Below, piece by piece: positions 46,587-56,580 of a DNA stretch of 64,000 nt (positions are counted from its first letter, which is position 1; the number at the start of each line of letters is the position of its first letter). A program made the position numbers and the translations under genes. The stretch covers positions 1 to 64,000 of the forward strand of contig JAGWAZ010000002.1 in NCBI GenBank assembly GCA_021296135.1, given 5' to 3'. This stretch comes from Chlorobiota bacterium (GTDB lineage Bacteria; Bacteroidota; Ignavibacteria; OLB7). The notes under the pieces were generated by a model that was not told where the DNA came from, did not search any database, and saw only the letters and a list, made by a program, of their open reading frames with translations.

Positions 46587-47849
46587 ATGTGTATGGATAA
46601 TCAACGCTTGAATGAGGGGGAGAGTACCTTGTTCCCTGAGACCCCTCAACAAAGTTCAGCACGACTTTACGATTACCTTGTGGTCGTTTGGCGGCACAAA
46701 CGTTTCTTTGTCATCTTCACGATAGTTGGTCTTCTTCTTGCAATAGCCTATTCTCTGACCATCCCCTACACGTATGTTGCCACTGCAACGTTAATGCCGC
46801 CTGAGCGGGAATCGGGGTCACGGTCAAATTTTACATCGCTCATACAATCGGGTGGTATAGACCTGTTCGGTCTTGGAGAAACTTCTTCAGGGCGCATCTT
46901 TATAGAAATGCTTCAGAGTCGCACACTTGCCGACAGCTTGATAGAGCGATTGGATCTGATGGAGCGACTTGGACTCCCGGAAAGCCGTATTGTTGCGATA
47001 GATGAGTTGAAGGGGAAAATCGAGGTTGAAGAAACGAAGTCAGGCGTCATTATGATCGGGTTCAGCATAGGCACGCCCCGGTTCCCGAGTGATGAAGATA
47101 TTACCAAAGCGAAGACTCTTTCGGCAGAGATTGTGAACGAGGCCATCGAAGTCCTTGATATTCTGAACAGGGAGAAGATGGTCACTCAAGCGAAGAGCTC
47201 TCGTGAGTTCCTTGGTCGTATGGTAGAGTTGAAGCAAGCCGAGCTTGACTCAGCCCGACTGAGGATGGCTACGTTTCAGAAAGAAAACCGGGCCTTTGCT
47301 GTCGATAAACAATTAGAGCTTGTGGTTAAGTCGCTCGCTGAAACTCAGTACAGGATTCAGACGCTTGAGCTTGAGATTGCTTCAGTGGAGCAGGAATTCC
47401 GGCCTGACGCACAGGTCCTTGCCAATATGAGGGGAGAGCTTGCGGAGCTACGACAACAGCAAGCAGCAATGTCTACAAGAGATGTCCTGGGTATGAATCT
47501 GGACAATGCTCCCGATATTGCTATGGAGTATTTGAAGCGGCGACTTGATCTTGAGGTGGCAACGCAAGTATACTCCTATCTCGTGAGCCAGTACAATTCC
47601 GAACAGGTGCAGGAGGCACGTGACTTGCCAACAATTTCGGTGCTCGATCCGGCTGTTCCGCCTGAGTATCGTTCCGCTCCTCGCCGTACGTTCCTGGTAA
47701 TGATCTCATTTTTCATCATAGTCATAATTGGCGTTGTGCTGATCTTTTTGCTCGAATGGTTTGGCAAAGATGTTCGCAGGTTCAGTTCCGATTACTTCCC
47801 TCGATGGGTTAAACGAATCCTGCGTCTTCCTTCTACTTCCGGAGGTTGA
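46587..47849 (+). CDS. Polysaccharide chain-length regulator (Wzz/GNVR)
   Basis: 420 residues with two membrane helices, one near the start (FFVIFTIVGLLLAIAYSLTI) and one near the end (LVMISFFIIVIIGVVLIFLL). The periplasmic middle contains long coiled-coil helices (VELKQAELDSARLRMATFQ, LAETQYRIQTLELEI) and the GNVR-type end VLDPAVPPEYRSAPRR. Typical of polysaccharide co-polymerases; the cytosolic tyrosine-kinase domain (Walker A) of Wzc is absent, so it is a Wzz-type (PCP1/PCP2 without BY-kinase) regulator. Next gene starts 6 bp downstream. Confidence 0.9.
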   Translation: MCMDNQRLNEGESTLFPETPQQSSARLYDYLVVVWRHKRFFVIFTIVGLLLAIAYSLTIPYTYVATATLMPPERESGSRSNFTSLIQSGGIDLFGLGETSSGRIFIEMLQSRTLADSLIERLDLMERLGLPESRIVAIDELKGKIEVEETKSGVIMIGFSIGTPRFPSDEDITKAKTLSAEIVNEAIEVLDILNREKMVTQAKSSREFLGRMVELKQAELDSARLRMATFQKENRAFAVDKQLELVVKSLAETQYRIQTLELEIASVEQEFRPDAQVLANMRGELAELRQQQAAMSTRDVLGMNLDNAPDIAMEYLKRRLDLEVATQVYSYLVSQYNSEQVQEARDLPTISVLDPAVPPEYRSAPRRTFLVMISFFIIVIIGVVLIFLLEWFGKDVRRFSSDYFPRWVKRILRLPSTSGG

Positions 47850-47855
47850 GTTCGT

Positions 47856-49055
47856 ATGAATTCGGGGACTACAACTTCGGGCGATAGCTTGGAACAGATC
47901 AGGGTACTTGCTATTGACAAAACGGCTGTACTGGCGCATGTTCGTGATCGGTGGGACAGACTTTCGGCACACCAGGAGATCGATCTTGCTCTACTTTCAC
48001 CCGATTCATGGATAGAAAACTTTCGCACCTACCGATTTACATCTTCAGATGCCTATCATTTCAAGGCCGTCGTGGGGAAGGTTATCGGGATTGGCCGTGA
48101 GTTGAAAGCGATCTATCGTTCGGGATTGTTCAAAGCGTTTCGTCAGACTCGTCCTGAAGTTGTGCTGATGTTCGAGGAGTCCTTCTCCTTCTTTGCTCTG
48201 CAAACACTTATTGCCCGGAGGCTATTCGCTCCGAATGCCAGGTTGGTCTTCTACAGCAACAACGTTACTTCATATAAAATTCCTGGCTACAGGCTTTCTA
48301 GACTCTACCGTGCGATAGCCAGGATTGTCACTCCACGTTGTGATGTAGGATTATGTGTGAACGATGCCGCCGAGAGAGTCCTCCGGGAAGCGGGCTATGG
48401 AATCGAAATCCGCACGCTCTTCTATGGGATTGATGAACGCCGGTTTGCTCCTGTCGAACGGATAAAAGCACGGAATGAGGTAGGCCTTTCCCCCGATCAA
48501 AGAGTCTTGCTCTATGCGGGTCGTTTGATTGAATTGAAGGGAGTACAGGATTTGATCGCAGCCTTTGAGGGCCTGTACAAGAGACGGCCAGACGATAAAT
48601 TAAAGCTTCTGATCGTCGGTGATGGGCCTTATAGAGAAGCGTTGCTTCAACAGGCAAATGCTCTTGATGCAAAAGAAAGAATTGAGTTCCGTCAGGTAGT
48701 TCCGATCGAGTCGATGCCGACCCTGATAGGCGCCTGCGACATGTTGGTTCTTCCCTCACGGAAAGAATTCAACGAACAGTTCGGGCGTGTGAATGCTGAA
48801 ACGATGCTGTGTGGAACAACTATAGTAGCATCGACAAGTGGAGCGATCCCGAAAGTGTTAGGCGAAAACGGTTTTGTTTTCGAGGCCGGTAATGTTGAGG
48901 AATTGACTGAGAAGATTATCTATATACTTGAGCATCCTGGTGAAGCAGAGGACCGAAGAACCAAGGGGCGAGCTTATGCTTTGAAGCACTATTCTACTCA
49001 GGCGGCTATTAGGAATCTGCTTCAACTTATTAAAGATATGACCGGAGAACGATAA
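47856..49055 (+). CDS. Glycosyltransferase family 4
   Basis: 399 residues, GT-B fold. The C-terminal half has VLLYAGRLIELKGVQDLIAA, KLLIVGDGPYREALLQQA and the GT4 E-x7-E motif as EQFGRVNAE, followed by GTTIVASTSGAIPKVL. The N-terminal half (LVFYSNNVTSYKIPGY) is the variable acceptor side. It retains a nucleotide-sugar glycosyl linkage with retention of configuration; donor and acceptor are not predictable. Gene order (behind wzz, before wzy) implies a role in building the same polysaccharide. Confidence 0.9.
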   Translation: MNSGTTTSGDSLEQIRVLAIDKTAVLAHVRDRWDRLSAHQEIDLALLSPDSWIENFRTYRFTSSDAYHFKAVVGKVIGIGRELKAIYRSGLFKAFRQTRPEVVLMFEESFSFFALQTLIARRLFAPNARLVFYSNNVTSYKIPGYRLSRLYRAIARIVTPRCDVGLCVNDAAERVLREAGYGIEIRTLFYGIDERRFAPVERIKARNEVGLSPDQRVLLYAGRLIELKGVQDLIAAFEGLYKRRPDDKLKLLIVGDGPYREALLQQANALDAKERIEFRQVVPIESMPTLIGACDMLVLPSRKEFNEQFGRVNAETMLCGTTIVASTSGAIPKVLGENGFVFEAGNVEELTEKIIYILEHPGEAEDRRTKGRAYALKHYSTQAAIRNLLQLIKDMTGER

Positions 49056-49100
49056 GCGTTGCATACCCTGTTAGCTGATAGAACGCGCCGTGAAACGGCA

Positions 49101-50438
49101 ATGACACAGGATCGCTTCCTTCGCGACCCTATAGGCATGCTCATGCTTGTTCTGAGTGCGTTTATTCTGGGGTATGGTGGTGTCGGGTGGATAGAAACTC
49201 CTTTTCGAATCAAGTTCTTCGAGGCATGGGCCGGGGCAATTTTCTCCGGGATTGAGGTCATCATTTTGCTATTACCCTGTCTTGCCATGATTCGCCGCAT
49301 TGTCAGTGATGACTTCTACATATCACCATCCCGGTTGACCATGCCTGTTGTACTACTTGCTCTGTACATGGCGATCATCCCTTTCATCAGGATGACTTTT
49401 GCCGAGGGAGGATTTCGTATCCCGATGGAGGCAAACTTTGTTCCCTTCTTTATCATTATGTTTTTTACCTGGCGTCTGATCTTTCATCCATCAGATGTGC
49501 GATTGATGGTCTGGATGTTGATCGTTTGTATCGGCTTCCGATGTGTTGAAGGGGTGGCAATATGGTTCAGCAACGACATAATCTGGGGGCTCCTGACAGG
49601 TTGGAGAGATGGATTACTTCTGTCGCTCGGTCTGTGTGGTGCGTTGTTTGCCTACGTTATCAGACCGGAAGGTGAAGAATGGTACGCAAAGATTCGCAAG
49701 GCTTTGTATATGATTTTTCCCCTGGTGATTTTTGTCTTTATCGCTTCGATGCGGCGTTCCTATATGCTCGGCCTTGTGCTCACAATTCCAATCCTGGCAT
49801 TCTATCTCAAGCCCGCGGAGAGGAAGCGTCTTTTCAGGATTTTGCTTCTGGTTGCACCGTTGTTCATTGCTGCCATCTTTATAGTGGGAGCAGATCGTTT
49901 TACCAATCGAATAAGTGGGATTACTTCTCCAGGAGAAGAAAGCTCTGCAGCATGGAGGGTAATTGAGTACTACAACGTCTATCGGATGGCCCTCGAACGT
50001 CCGCTTTTTGGTTGGCCCTGGGGGTTTGCGTTCATTAATTATACCGGGATTGAGTTAACCTGGCTGAATATCCTGATCCCTCATAATGTCTATCTGTATG
50101 TTGTCATGCGTAGTGGACTTGTTGGCCTTGTCTTTTTTATCTGGTTGATCTGGAGATATGTACGACTTAGTCTCGATACCGTCAGAAATACTCCTTCACC
50201 AGGATACAGGTTCCTTGCTCTCTGGATGGCGAGTGCAACATTCCTTGTTGTCACTTCCGGTATAACAAACCCTGTCTTTGCCAGTAAATTGATAATTCTC
50301 ATCCCCTTTTTGATGACTCTTACGAGTTTTCTCCCAGGCGCTATCAGATCAAACAACAAAGGGGAAAAAAAATCCCTTGCATACTATCACGATTCGGCTG
50401 ATCTTTTCGTCAAAGAAAGGAACCATTCATCATTTTGA
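49101..50438 (+). CDS. O-antigen polymerase/ligase family membrane protein
   Basis: 445 residues from the ATG at 49101; the TTG at 49059 is the track start, four bases after the preceding stop. About 11-12 membrane helices with a large periplasmic loop (RFTNRISGITSPGEESSAAW ... WLNILIPHNVYLYVV), the Wzy/WaaL pattern: an arginine before the loop and the PHNxY motif near the end. It either polymerises repeat units (Wzy) or attaches glycan to lipid A-core (WaaL); sequence alone does not separate these. Its stop overlaps the PorU gene's TTG and precedes its ATG by 14 bp. Confidence 0.83.
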   Translation: MTQDRFLRDPIGMLMLVLSAFILGYGGVGWIETPFRIKFFEAWAGAIFSGIEVIILLLPCLAMIRRIVSDDFYISPSRLTMPVVLLALYMAIIPFIRMTFAEGGFRIPMEANFVPFFIIMFFTWRLIFHPSDVRLMVWMLIVCIGFRCVEGVAIWFSNDIIWGLLTGWRDGLLLSLGLCGALFAYVIRPEGEEWYAKIRKALYMIFPLVIFVFIASMRRSYMLGLVLTIPILAFYLKPAERKRLFRILLLVAPLFIAAIFIVGADRFTNRISGITSPGEESSAAWRVIEYYNVYRMALERPLFGWPWGFAFINYTGIELTWLNILIPHNVYLYVVMRSGLVGLVFFIWLIWRYVRLSLDTVRNTPSPGYRFLALWMASATFLVVTSGITNPVFASKLIILIPFLMTLTSFLPGAIRSNNKGEKKSLAYYHDSADLFVKERNHSSF

Positions 50439-50452
50439 GATATAACCTCTCT

Positions 50453-53400
50453 ATGCACGTACGCAGTTTACTCAGTATCACAGCCTTGCTGCTCCTGACA
50501 GCGTTCCGTTCAACCTATGCCCAAGGTGATCAGGCGTTCCCACATCCTCAAGCTGAAGTGCGGATCATCACGAGTGATGTTTCATCAGTAATCCTTGAAG
50601 TAAATCAGCTTAAACCCGTCCTGGATTCAGAGGGGTTTCTGGTTCATAATGCACGCCGCTATCTCTTCAGGGAGGAGTTTAATGCCCTTCCGGAATTGCA
50701 CTTCAGATTGGCAGTTCCAACAAATGCCGGCAGCCTCAGAGTATCAGTTCAAAAAAATGGAGAGAACGTCGAAGGGCTTGGGTCTCAAGGAGTTGTCAAT
50801 GGCCTTAATTCGCAACAGCGCGAGGAGATTGAGATTCTTGGAGAGTCAAGACTTCGTTCCCTGCGGACCGTTTTCATTGTATGGCGCCCCTTTCGACTGC
50901 AAGGAAGATCGCTGATCTGGTCACCCGAAGCTACTATCAAGCTTGAGTGGGACGCAACGGGCGACATGGAGAAGGGAGAGGGTATGATTGCCGAGGAGAT
51001 TCCGGTGATTGAAGAGGAACTCCGAAAATCTGTTCTGAACTATGACCAGGTACGATCGTTGCCCGGGTTTTCGACATCAACACAAAGAACACTTCTAAGC
51101 CGGGCAGATTCTGATTGGGGCTTAGGTGAAGAGGCACTGATTTTGCTGGTTCCGGAGACCGGAATTTATACGCTAAGTATAAAAGAGCTTGTTGCGGCAG
51201 GATTGCCTTCTGGTGTTAATATCAACGATCTCCGCCTTCGAAATCGAGAAGAATTCGTTGAAATTCTCGTTTATGACAATGGTATAAAGAATGTGTTGGA
51301 TGCCGAGGACGTTCTGGAGTTTCTTGGTGTGCGCAATCCGGGTGAGCCTGGCATTTATTTTAACGAGATTACCGATACCAATGCTTACGTGTTGACGTGG
51401 AGTGGGGGAGAGGGCAATCCCCCAGTAATAGTGCAGAGCAAGCAGAACCAATATGACAACGTAATTGAGTCATACGATTCAACAATCCATATTGAAAAGG
51501 AAGAGTTCTGGTTTGGAGGATTGACGCTGCCGAAATATTTGGATGGCGACGTCCGTACGCTCCATACGACCGAACGTGTTCCACATGAAAGGTTCTATTG
51601 GCGTAAATCAAGACTGACGATACAGAATCCACTCACCTTCGACTGCTCTCCTGTATATGGGCCGGGATTACGAACAACTATGGACGTACGCGTTGCTGGC
51701 ATTACGTATGTGGATGTTGCCAAAGGTTCCGTATCCCCTCCGCAGGAGATGACGTTCATTCTGAATGGTATTACAATAGGAACGGCATCGATTCGAGACA
51801 CCGCAGATACAACAGTCTCCTTTTCATTCCCTTCAAATTATCTCATAAACGGAACCAACAAGCTCATCGTTCGACTTACCCCGCATGATAGTATTAGGAA
51901 CGAAGTGATTATTGACTATCTGGAGTTGGAAGGACGGTGGTATGCTATGGCAGAGAACCATTCGTTAGTGGTGCCTGCAACTCCAGCTCTTCATACCGGA
52001 CTCTCCATTGTCGGTTTGCCAGGACCTGATGTCGGTTTGCCAGGACCTGATGTCCGGAGCATAGTTTCCGGGGAAACCTATCGTGCTGACTCCGTGGAAC
52101 GGGGTTATCTATTCAGACTCTCTTCCAGGGCCGGAACTGCCCTTCGCGGATTTCCCGGCTTTTACGCTAAGGTAGGGGAGGAGCAAGCTGTAGCTGATGC
52201 TCCCGGGAGAGTTGGTGTCATGGTTGTGGAAGTGGAGCCAAACTCTGAGGGGGGGCGTATCCTCCGAAGTGAACATTTCAAGACGGGAGAATCGTTCGAT
52301 GGGTGTGACGCGTTTGACAAAGCGGCCGATTTCCTCGACGAAGTCGAGGATAGCAATATTGTCCTGGCTGGACTTGCGTTTGCAACGGGTTGCAAAGAGA
52401 AGTCAGAGGCCTTTATCCAAGCATTTAAGGGACTTGGAAGCAGAGTAGTAAGTGAAAAGGATCTGTTTGCAGGTGCCTGGGTCTTTGCAGCGAGGAAGGG
52501 GGACCCAAACTCAGCGGTTGAGAAATTTGTGGCGGATGATCAGGGGATAACGGCTAACCTGTTCATTCCCGATCCAAATGGAAATAGGTGGAGAGCCGTA
52601 GCTCCAATATCAGGAGGCAATGGGGAAGAGGTCACCATCAGCACCCTTCTCGAACCCAGAATCCGACATCATAATGGTGACCAACTTATAGAAACGACAA
52701 ACCAGGCCGACCTGATTATCATCACACACTCAGCCTTCGCAAGTGAGGCTGAAAGACTTGCTTCACATCGTCGTTCACATGATGGCTATTCCGTCGTAGT
52801 TGTAGACATTGAAAGAATCTATGATGAGTTTAATGATGGAGTAAAGGATCCGGTAGCAATTCGACGCTTCCTTCAGTATGCCGATACGAACTGGGCAGAA
52901 CCCAAGCCTGCTTTCGTGACGCTCTTTGGAGATGCTTCGTGGGATTCGCAGCAACGAATGCTCGGGTCGATTATGATCGATTATATCCCGAGTTTTGGAG
53001 TCCCATCGACCGATCAACTCTATGTGGTTGCCTTTGGGGATACCACACTCACTCCCCGTCAATTCATCGGACGACTTCCGGCTACATCGTCGGCCGATGC
53101 TAAGGCAATTGTCGACAAGCTGATCGAGTACGACTCTCAGCCTCCAGCCCGATGGAACAAAAGGTTTGTCTTTGCAACCGGGGGATTGAAGGTGAGAGAG
53201 CGCGACCGGTTGCGCGATGATGCGTTGATCTTGGCCGGGAATGTGACTGGAAGTCCTCTTCAAGGAGAAGCGATTGTCATCTCCCGGTCAGGGCAGACCG
53301 ACAGTGACTTGAGTTTGCCAAGCACAGTGGATGGTGATACTGTCAGAAGAGAAGTTAATAGAGGGGCGGTATCCCTCGACTTCAACGGTCATGGTGCAAC

Positions 53401-56400
53401 TACAACCCTTGATTTGAACTTCGGTTATCCTGAAGATTTTGACAACGAGGGTCGCTACTTCATTTTTTCTACATGGTCGTGTCAGACCGGTCTATACAGT
53501 GATCCCGGCAAGACGCTCCGTAACGAACGGTTCGTGACAATACCGGGTAAGGGGGCAATTGCTTCGATAGGGGCGACAAGTTACTCCTTTACAAATGTCG
53601 ACTTCAAAATTCGTGAAGGCATTTACTCCAGATTTGCAGATCCTGATGGAAATGTTCGGCTTGGACCATTGTTTGCGCTTGCCAAGCATGATATGTTTGC
53701 ATTGTACAACTTCGGGTCGTTATATGAGCAATTCGGTCCCCGTTCGCGCACACATATGTTGATGTATAATCTGCTGGGCGATCCTTCCATGCGAATCCCA
53801 ATTCGTCGAACCCCAGAGCTTGCAATTCCAGGCGAATCCGCAGTTATCTTGAATGAGCAGAATAAAGAGCCGGAGTTAGGTGATACGCTTTTGTTAGTCC
53901 GTGCTGCCCTTTGGAATTACGGTCGTCCCCTGACCGGTATCCCCTTTGATTCGGGGGTTGTTGTCAGGGCAACGCTAATTGATCCACTTGGAGAGCAAAC
54001 ATCGGTTGAATTGAAGATTAGCCGTCTCGTCCGGTTCGATTCGATACATGCTACGTTGCCCATTGGAACCACTGCAGGCGAATATGTTGTGAAGCTCGAA
54101 GCAGATCCTGAAGGAGTTGTCGAAGAGACATGGCTCAAAGATAATATCCTGACGCTCTCATTCCTGCTACGTGGATCCCAACCGTTGCCCCTGGAGCCAT
54201 TACCTTATGGGGTTGTAGAGGCATATGATGATATAACGATTCGATTATTGAATCCTGCCTCTGGTCCCGGTGCAAAGTTTACTCTTGATACGGTGCCGAC
54301 GTTTAACTCGCGAGCCTTGATATCGAGCGATCAACACGGGAAAGTTGAGTTGCAGGAGTTGACGACAACTTGGGAGTTCTCAGTCCCATCGCAATTGAGG
54401 GATGCAACGCAGTTCTGGTGGAAAGCAATATCCACTTCCGGTGATCCTGACCTGGCAGAACGATTCCCTCTTGTTGAATCCTTTACAGTTGAGAGGGGCA
54501 ATCCAGATGTTGTCGAGGTGAGTGGAGTTTATCAGATGGCAACCACTCATCTTGTCGATCTGGTAAACACCCCTCAGGGGGTTGGACCTGGTACAAGAGC
54601 TGTTCCGATCTATCTCTACGCAGTCGGACAGACTCGAGTAGACAGTATAATCCCGAGTCTGGAACTGGATGGAAAGCGAATTACGGTGCGGATCGGGAGC
54701 ATAGATTATCGCAAGGGGAATGTGACCGGATTAAGTGTCATCGTACTGCCGCCAAACGATGTTGTCCCTCTGATTGATACTGTCTTCAACTTCGATAAAG
54801 TCCGGATTGCTGACTTTAAAGATCTTGTGGACAACCATATTGAGCCCGGCCAACGGGTCCTTCTTGGTACAAGTGGCATCTCATTCTTTTTCGGAGCTGA
54901 TGGTCCGAAAGAAATCAGGTCTGTACTCAAAATGCTTGGGAGCAGAGTCGCCGACGATACTCTGACTTTTCTTGATTATGAGGGGTCATATGCATTGATA
55001 GGTGGGAAGGGGGTTCCACCCGATCAGGTCAAAGAGGCCTGGCTGCCGGCACGCCCTCTCAGAAGAGAAGGGAAGATTCCTCCGTTCCCGGTCGAGTTGT
55101 TTGATACGATTACTGCTATTCCAAGGGCAGGAGTCTGGAAGAGTCCGACGTTCGGTCCGGCAACTGCCTTCCGACAAGCCACGTTCAGTCTCGATCCTGT
55201 CTCATCGGAATCCCTTGATGTTGTTGTGCTCGGAGTGCACCGCGATGGAATTCGAGATACACTGATTACCCAGATAATTTCTTCTGATCTAAAGAGTATA
55301 GATCTTCGCTCAATTGATGCTCTGGAATATCCACGGGTTGAAGTCCTGGCCGGATTTACAGCCGATACATTGCAGCGGCTTCAGTCGGTATCGGTTGAGC
55401 TTGATCCATCTCCCGAACTGGCCATCGTCCCTTCAACTGTCCGCCTCTCTCCCGATTCCATTCTTCAGGGTGATCCTGTGGCATTTGAGGCAACTGTAAT
55501 GAACCTGACTTCCTTCCAGTCAGCGACCAATGTTCAATTTCAGGTCGATGAGCTTGGAGAACTTGGTGGGATAATCGATTCAGGCATTATAGATGAAATT
55601 GCACCTCTCAACTCGGCTCAAGTAAAGCTTGCGATCAATACAAACAGATTCCGTTCGAACAGAGTATACAGGCTCCTTGTGAACTCAGATGACAGACCGG
55701 GCGAACCCTATACATATAACAATCGGCGTGGCCCCCTTCCTTTGAAGGTTGTCACCGATGGTATTCCCCCGGGCTTCGCCCTCTATGCAGATGATAATCG
55801 TTTAATCGACGGCGATTTTGTCTCGCCACGGCCAACGCTTGAAGCCCGTGTCTTTGATAACTCAGTTCTTGCTCTCGATTCAATTCAGGCGGTGACAATG
55901 GTACTTGATAACCAGTGGATTACTGTTAAGGAGGGTGGAATCCTCGAGTCTTTTGTTAAAGGCGATTATAGGGCATCATTCCGCTACACTCCTCCAGAGC
56001 CTTTAGCCGAGGGACCACATGATCTACTAGTTTTTATCAAAGATGCTTCTGGAAACGGGGACACTTCGGAAATCATAACATTCTTTGTCGAACCTGATGT
56101 GAGCCTCCGTACGGTAGCCAATTGGCCCAATCCGTTTGCAAAGAAGACAACGTTTACGTTTATGATAACAGGTGAAGCCCCGCCTGAATCTGGCGAGATT
56201 GCCATCTTTACTCCGTCCGGTAGAAAGATCAAGACAATATATTTGGGTCAGAGGGATCTTTCTGCAGGTGATCTTTCCATAGGCCATAATACTGTTGAGT
56301 GGGATGGTCTTGATGCGGACGGAGATCGGCTCGCCAACGGGGTATACTTTTACCGATTGAAAGTGAGCGCCGCAGGCAAAACAACAGAGGTGATTGAAAA

Positions 56401-56419
56401 ACTTGTGGTACTGAGATGA
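50453..56419 (+). CDS. PorU-like gingipain-family (C25) T9SS sortase, very large
   Basis: 1988 residues from the ATG at 50453 (1994 from a TTG at 50435 that overlaps the upstream stop). Signal peptide ending TYAQG, a long N-terminal region, then peptidase C25 (residues ~755-1115): catalytic His (NGHGATTTLD, residue 980) and Cys (STWSCQTG, residue 1010), 30 apart as in gingipains, plus FGDASWDSQQRM and NLLGDPSMRIPI. CARDB-like beta domains follow, ending in a FlgD-like T9SS sorting domain (NWPNPFAKKTTFTF, GVYFYRLKVS). PorU of P. gingivalis is ~1160 residues; Chlorobiota versions are longer. It removes C-terminal signals and attaches cargo to A-LPS. Last gene of the polysaccharide run. Confidence 0.86.
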   Translation: MHVRSLLSITALLLLTAFRSTYAQGDQAFPHPQAEVRIITSDVSSVILEVNQLKPVLDSEGFLVHNARRYLFREEFNALPELHFRLAVPTNAGSLRVSVQKNGENVEGLGSQGVVNGLNSQQREEIEILGESRLRSLRTVFIVWRPFRLQGRSLIWSPEATIKLEWDATGDMEKGEGMIAEEIPVIEEELRKSVLNYDQVRSLPGFSTSTQRTLLSRADSDWGLGEEALILLVPETGIYTLSIKELVAAGLPSGVNINDLRLRNREEFVEILVYDNGIKNVLDAEDVLEFLGVRNPGEPGIYFNEITDTNAYVLTWSGGEGNPPVIVQSKQNQYDNVIESYDSTIHIEKEEFWFGGLTLPKYLDGDVRTLHTTERVPHERFYWRKSRLTIQNPLTFDCSPVYGPGLRTTMDVRVAGITYVDVAKGSVSPPQEMTFILNGITIGTASIRDTADTTVSFSFPSNYLINGTNKLIVRLTPHDSIRNEVIIDYLELEGRWYAMAENHSLVVPATPALHTGLSIVGLPGPDVGLPGPDVRSIVSGETYRADSVERGYLFRLSSRAGTALRGFPGFYAKVGEEQAVADAPGRVGVMVVEVEPNSEGGRILRSEHFKTGESFDGCDAFDKAADFLDEVEDSNIVLAGLAFATGCKEKSEAFIQAFKGLGSRVVSEKDLFAGAWVFAARKGDPNSAVEKFVADDQGITANLFIPDPNGNRWRAVAPISGGNGEEVTISTLLEPRIRHHNGDQLIETTNQADLIIITHSAFASEAERLASHRRSHDGYSVVVVDIERIYDEFNDGVKDPVAIRRFLQYADTNWAEPKPAFVTLFGDASWDSQQRMLGSIMIDYIPSFGVPSTDQLYVVAFGDTTLTPRQFIGRLPATSSADAKAIVDKLIEYDSQPPARWNKRFVFATGGLKVRERDRLRDDALILAGNVTGSPLQGEAIVISRSGQTDSDLSLPSTVDGDTVRREVNRGAVSLDFNGHGATTTLDLNFGYPEDFDNEGRYFIFSTWSCQTGLYSDPGKTLRNERFVTIPGKGAIASIGATSYSFTNVDFKIREGIYSRFADPDGNVRLGPLFALAKHDMFALYNFGSLYEQFGPRSRTHMLMYNLLGDPSMRIPIRRTPELAIPGESAVILNEQNKEPELGDTLLLVRAALWNYGRPLTGIPFDSGVVVRATLIDPLGEQTSVELKISRLVRFDSIHATLPIGTTAGEYVVKLEADPEGVVEETWLKDNILTLSFLLRGSQPLPLEPLPYGVVEAYDDITIRLLNPASGPGAKFTLDTVPTFNSRALISSDQHGKVELQELTTTWEFSVPSQLRDATQFWWKAISTSGDPDLAERFPLVESFTVERGNPDVVEVSGVYQMATTHLVDLVNTPQGVGPGTRAVPIYLYAVGQTRVDSIIPSLELDGKRITVRIGSIDYRKGNVTGLSVIVLPPNDVVPLIDTVFNFDKVRIADFKDLVDNHIEPGQRVLLGTSGISFFFGADGPKEIRSVLKMLGSRVADDTLTFLDYEGSYALIGGKGVPPDQVKEAWLPARPLRREGKIPPFPVELFDTITAIPRAGVWKSPTFGPATAFRQATFSLDPVSSESLDVVVLGVHRDGIRDTLITQIISSDLKSIDLRSIDALEYPRVEVLAGFTADTLQRLQSVSVELDPSPELAIVPSTVRLSPDSILQGDPVAFEATVMNLTSFQSATNVQFQVDELGELGGIIDSGIIDEIAPLNSAQVKLAINTNRFRSNRVYRLLVNSDDRPGEPYTYNNRRGPLPLKVVTDGIPPGFALYADDNRLIDGDFVSPRPTLEARVFDNSVLALDSIQAVTMVLDNQWITVKEGGILESFVKGDYRASFRYTPPEPLAEGPHDLLVFIKDASGNGDTSEIITFFVEPDVSLRTVANWPNPFAKKTTFTFMITGEAPPESGEIAIFTPSGRKIKTIYLGQRDLSAGDLSIGHNTVEWDGLDADGDRLANGVYFYRLKVSAAGKTTEVIEKLVVLR
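52010..52051 (+). repeat. Exact 21-bp tandem duplication inside the PorU gene
   Basis: Two identical 21-bp units (first 52010-52030, second 52031-52051) encode VGLPGPD twice in a row, giving GLPGPDVGLPGPDV. In frame; the identity of the units points to recent or ongoing slippage. Confidence 0.9.
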
Positions 56420-56580
56420 GATGCTGCCAGAGAACCGATGTTTCGACCAGAAGGCGACAGTCTTTGGCACGGATAATTTTTGGGAAAATGGTTGATGTCG
56501 TCTGTAGCATCAAGCTGGAGGGTGATTTGTCATGTACGAAATCCCCTCTCTATGATGTTGTTGCTACAGATCAAATTAGG

